42,061 bases of DNA from Gammaproteobacteria bacterium (GTDB lineage: Bacteria; Pseudomonadota; Gammaproteobacteria; Steroidobacterales; Steroidobacteraceae): NCBI GenBank assembly GCA_030831085.1, contig JAURLT010000063.1, positions 1-42,061 of the forward strand, given 5' to 3'. The notes under the pieces are model-generated. The model had not been told where the DNA came from. It did not search any database and saw nothing but the letters and a program-made list of their open reading frames with translations. Position numbers and translations under genes: made by a program. Positions 40,508 to 42,061 of the stretch are shown here, in pieces (the stretch's first letter is position 1; each line of letters begins with the position of its first letter).

Positions 40508-41035
40508 ATGCTGTCTCGTGCTGTAGCTGGACTATCGTTGGGGGTGCTATGGCTGACAGGCTGTGCGACCCAAAAGGCGTATATCGGTCACGAGGCGACC
40601 GACTTGTCTGGCATCAAACTCGGGCTGTCCAGGTCGGAACTGGAAAGTCGCCTAGGCCCACCTGAGCGAACCGACGTGGAGGGCGGGCAGGTCCGTGCCT
40701 GGTACGTCTACGACAGGGGCTACGTCGGCACCCTCGAGGATAAAAGTTCGCTGGAGAAGCTCGGCTGGGCTCCCGTGATGATGTGGGGCGAAATGGTATC
40801 TCTCGGGGTTGCTGGGTGGATGACCGTGTGCGCCACACCCTGCCAGAAGGGCCATCTCATCGTGACCTACGGGCCTGAGGGCAACTTGGTGACGGCCACC
40901 GAGCAGTTTCTCCCAGACGACCACCCGGATGTGTCGACCTGCAGGAGCTCGGGGGTGAGAGCAGACCATGGTGTTTGCTGGGGAGTGCGGGAGCGTATTC
41001 GGCCGTCATCATTACCAGCTTCGGCGCAACCTTAA
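40508..41035 (+). CDS. Small lipoprotein, SmpA/OmlA-like
   Basis: A 175-residue lipoprotein with signal peptide and lipobox LTGC (lipidation at Cys19). The mature part opens with GIKLGLSRSELESRLGPPER, which resembles the start of SmpA/OmlA (BamE-like) domains where a short helix precedes a Gly-Pro turn. A hydrophobic middle (WGEMVSLGVAGWMTVC) and several later cysteines are unusual for that family. Outer-membrane location is likely. Not BamE itself; function unknown. Confidence 0.72.
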   Translation: MLSRAVAGLSLGVLWLTGCATQKAYIGHEATDLSGIKLGLSRSELESRLGPPERTDVEGGQVRAWYVYDRGYVGTLEDKSSLEKLGWAPVMMWGEMVSLGVAGWMTVCATPCQKGHLIVTYGPEGNLVTATEQFLPDDHPDVSTCRSSGVRADHGVCWGVRERIRPSSLPASAQP

Positions 41036-41040
41036 GTTCG

Positions 41041-41056
41041 CATAATGTATATTATG
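41041..41056. repeat. AT-rich inverted repeat between convergent genes
   Basis: CATAAT, GTAT, ATTATG, in a markedly AT-rich 47-base gap between the convergent small lipoprotein and transporter genes. No GC stem or T-run, so it is not a typical terminator. It might be a protein site. Confidence 0.3.
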
Positions 41057-41082
41057 TTAAATTATTGATGGCACGCCCCGGA

Positions 41083-42061
41083 TCAGCCCCGCTCGGCAGA
41101 TGGGGCAAGTTCCCGGACCCTGAAGGCCCGCGCGAGGGCCACCCCGACCCCCACCAGCACCAACATCAGCACGCCCGAAATGGCCGCGAAGCCATCGAGG
41201 GCCATGCCGCGAACCGCCAGCAAACCATGCAGCCAACTGCCTGCCGTGTCGCTGCCGCGCTGAACCACGGTATCGATGAAGTTCTTGGCCTTGTACTTGG
41301 TCTCGGCATCCACTGCCGTGTACAGCACCTCGCGCGAGGGCTTCGAGAGGCCGAACTCTCCCGACCTTCTTAGCACTTGGCTGACTGCCAGCGGCATCAG
41401 CATAGGCACGGCCCAGAGCCAGATAAACGAGGCCAGCGCGATCAAGGGCATGACGACGAGGCCACCCACCAGGCCGAGCCTCGCAATGATCCTCGAGACC
41501 ACCACCCCCTGAAACACCATCGCCAGGACGTTGCCCGCCAGGTCCAGCCGCGCAAAGAAGGTGGTCCGGTCGCCAACGTCCGGGTAGGCCTCGAAAACCA
41601 GCCGCTGCAACTCCATGTACATGAAGGTTCCGACTACGGCACCGATCACCAGGATCGAGGCGATACCCAGCAGGTAGGGCGAGGAGAACAGCGCGCGGAC
41701 GCCACCCAATGCCCCACCGCCTATACTGCCCTCCTCCTTGGCCTGTGCTGCCAGTTGCTGCTCGCCGTGGTGGTGCGCGGACCAACGCCCAAGCGAACGG
41801 ATCAGCGGAATGGTCAACAGCAACAGCAGGGTCGACAAAAACACCAGCCCTGCTGGCCCGATATCCGCAGCCAGCCACTGGGTCAGCAGTGGGCCGCCAA
41901 TGGCCCCCGCACTCCCCCCCGCCGAGATCGGTCCGAACAGGCGCTTGGCCTCGCCGCCCCGGAAAATGTCCGCCATGAAGCTCCAGAACACGGACACCAC
42001 GAACATGTTGAAGACGGACAGCCAGACATAGAACGCGGCGGCAGCGGCACGGGAGCCTGGA
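41083..42061 (-). CDS. MFS / NTP-NDP exchanger-like transporter (5' partial)
   Basis: Integral membrane protein cut by the right edge: from the ATG at 42006 the frame runs on upstream as FYVWLSVFN, clearly coding, so the true start is outside. The visible part has about eight membrane segments. The segment VSVFWSFMADIFRGGEAKRLFGP and GGSAGAIGGPLL resemble the conserved core of the NTP/NDP exchanger-like branch of the major facilitator superfamily that is common in free-living bacteria. RSGEFGLSKPSREVLYTAVD and KYKAKNFIDTVVQRGSD are also typical of that branch. The transported solute is unknown; the free-living members should not be assumed to carry ATP. Confidence 0.82.
   Translation of the reverse strand, partial: PGSRAAAAAFYVWLSVFNMFVVSVFWSFMADIFRGGEAKRLFGPISAGGSAGAIGGPLLTQWLAADIGPAGLVFLSTLLLLLTIPLIRSLGRWSAHHHGEQQLAAQAKEEGSIGGGALGGVRALFSSPYLLGIASILVIGAVVGTFMYMELQRLVFEAYPDVGDRTTFFARLDLAGNVLAMVFQGVVVSRIIARLGLVGGLVVMPLIALASFIWLWAVPMLMPLAVSQVLRRSGEFGLSKPSREVLYTAVDAETKYKAKNFIDTVVQRGSDTAGSWLHGLLAVRGMALDGFAAISGVLMLVLVGVGVALARAFRVRELAPSAERG

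Noticed and set aside
1-42061. tRNA/rRNA genes, CRISPR arrays, insertion sequences, prophage or att sites
   Set aside because: No cloverleaf-like or rRNA-like sequence, no regularly spaced direct repeats, and no transposase or integrase motif was seen on either strand.

Overview
This window is GC-rich, gene-dense chromosomal DNA. Gene content points to a gammaproteobacterium: a fabD-fabG-acpP-fabF-mltG-tmk-holB-pilZ run, a general (type II) secretion operon, a beta-carbonic anhydrase whose metal ligands fall at the same residue numbers as in E. coli Can, and a prpB-prpC-acnD-prpF methylcitrate operon. I cannot fix the family or genus by reading alone. No tRNA, rRNA, CRISPR array, insertion sequence or phage gene was seen, and no gene-free stretch exceeds about 260 bases.

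Layout. (1) 1-3682: an Opp/Dpp-type peptide or nickel ABC transporter (two permeases, two ATPases, coupled by 4-base overlaps), cut at the left edge; its binding protein is presumably just outside. A two-half VOC-fold gene converges on it. (2) 4584-7812: a tight plus-strand group of a NicO/TauE-like membrane protein with a histidine-rich loop, an 84-residue basic helical protein, a double cupin with a histidine-rich tail, and an AlaA-like aminotransferase. (3) 7839-13870: an AddB-like nuclease and AddA-like helicase-nuclease pair for recombination and repair. (4) 13854-19248, minus strand: gspG-H-I-J-K-L-M-N, the pseudopilin and inner-membrane half of a type II secretion system, without gspC, D, E or F. 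(5) 19379-25900, plus strand: the fatty-acid, cell-envelope and replication run, divergent from gsp and missing pabC.

(6) 26063-30505: an accessory-looking stretch of mostly single genes: a small anchored acidic protein, a possible HIRAN-like protein, a protein with two cyclic-nucleotide-binding domains and a rhodanese domain, an EEP-family nuclease/phosphatase, a standalone TIR-like protein, an unknown helical protein and an ArsR-type regulator. (7) 30516-36368, minus strand: the methylcitrate operon for propionyl-CoA breakdown, with a single-domain VOC gene upstream on the same strand. (8) 36973-42061: carbonic anhydrase, a lipoprotein with four DUF4397-like repeats behind a collagen-like stalk, an aldo/keto reductase with a twin-arginine N-terminus, a small OmlA-like lipoprotein, and an MFS/nucleotide-exchanger-like transporter cut by the right edge.

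The housekeeping blocks are ordinary in content. The parts most likely to hold something undescribed are the histidine-rich cupin/transporter group (4.6-7.8 kb) and the TIR-like, EEP and cyclic-nucleotide/rhodanese stretch (26.5-30 kb). Both proposals rest on domain reading and neighbourhood, not on any search.
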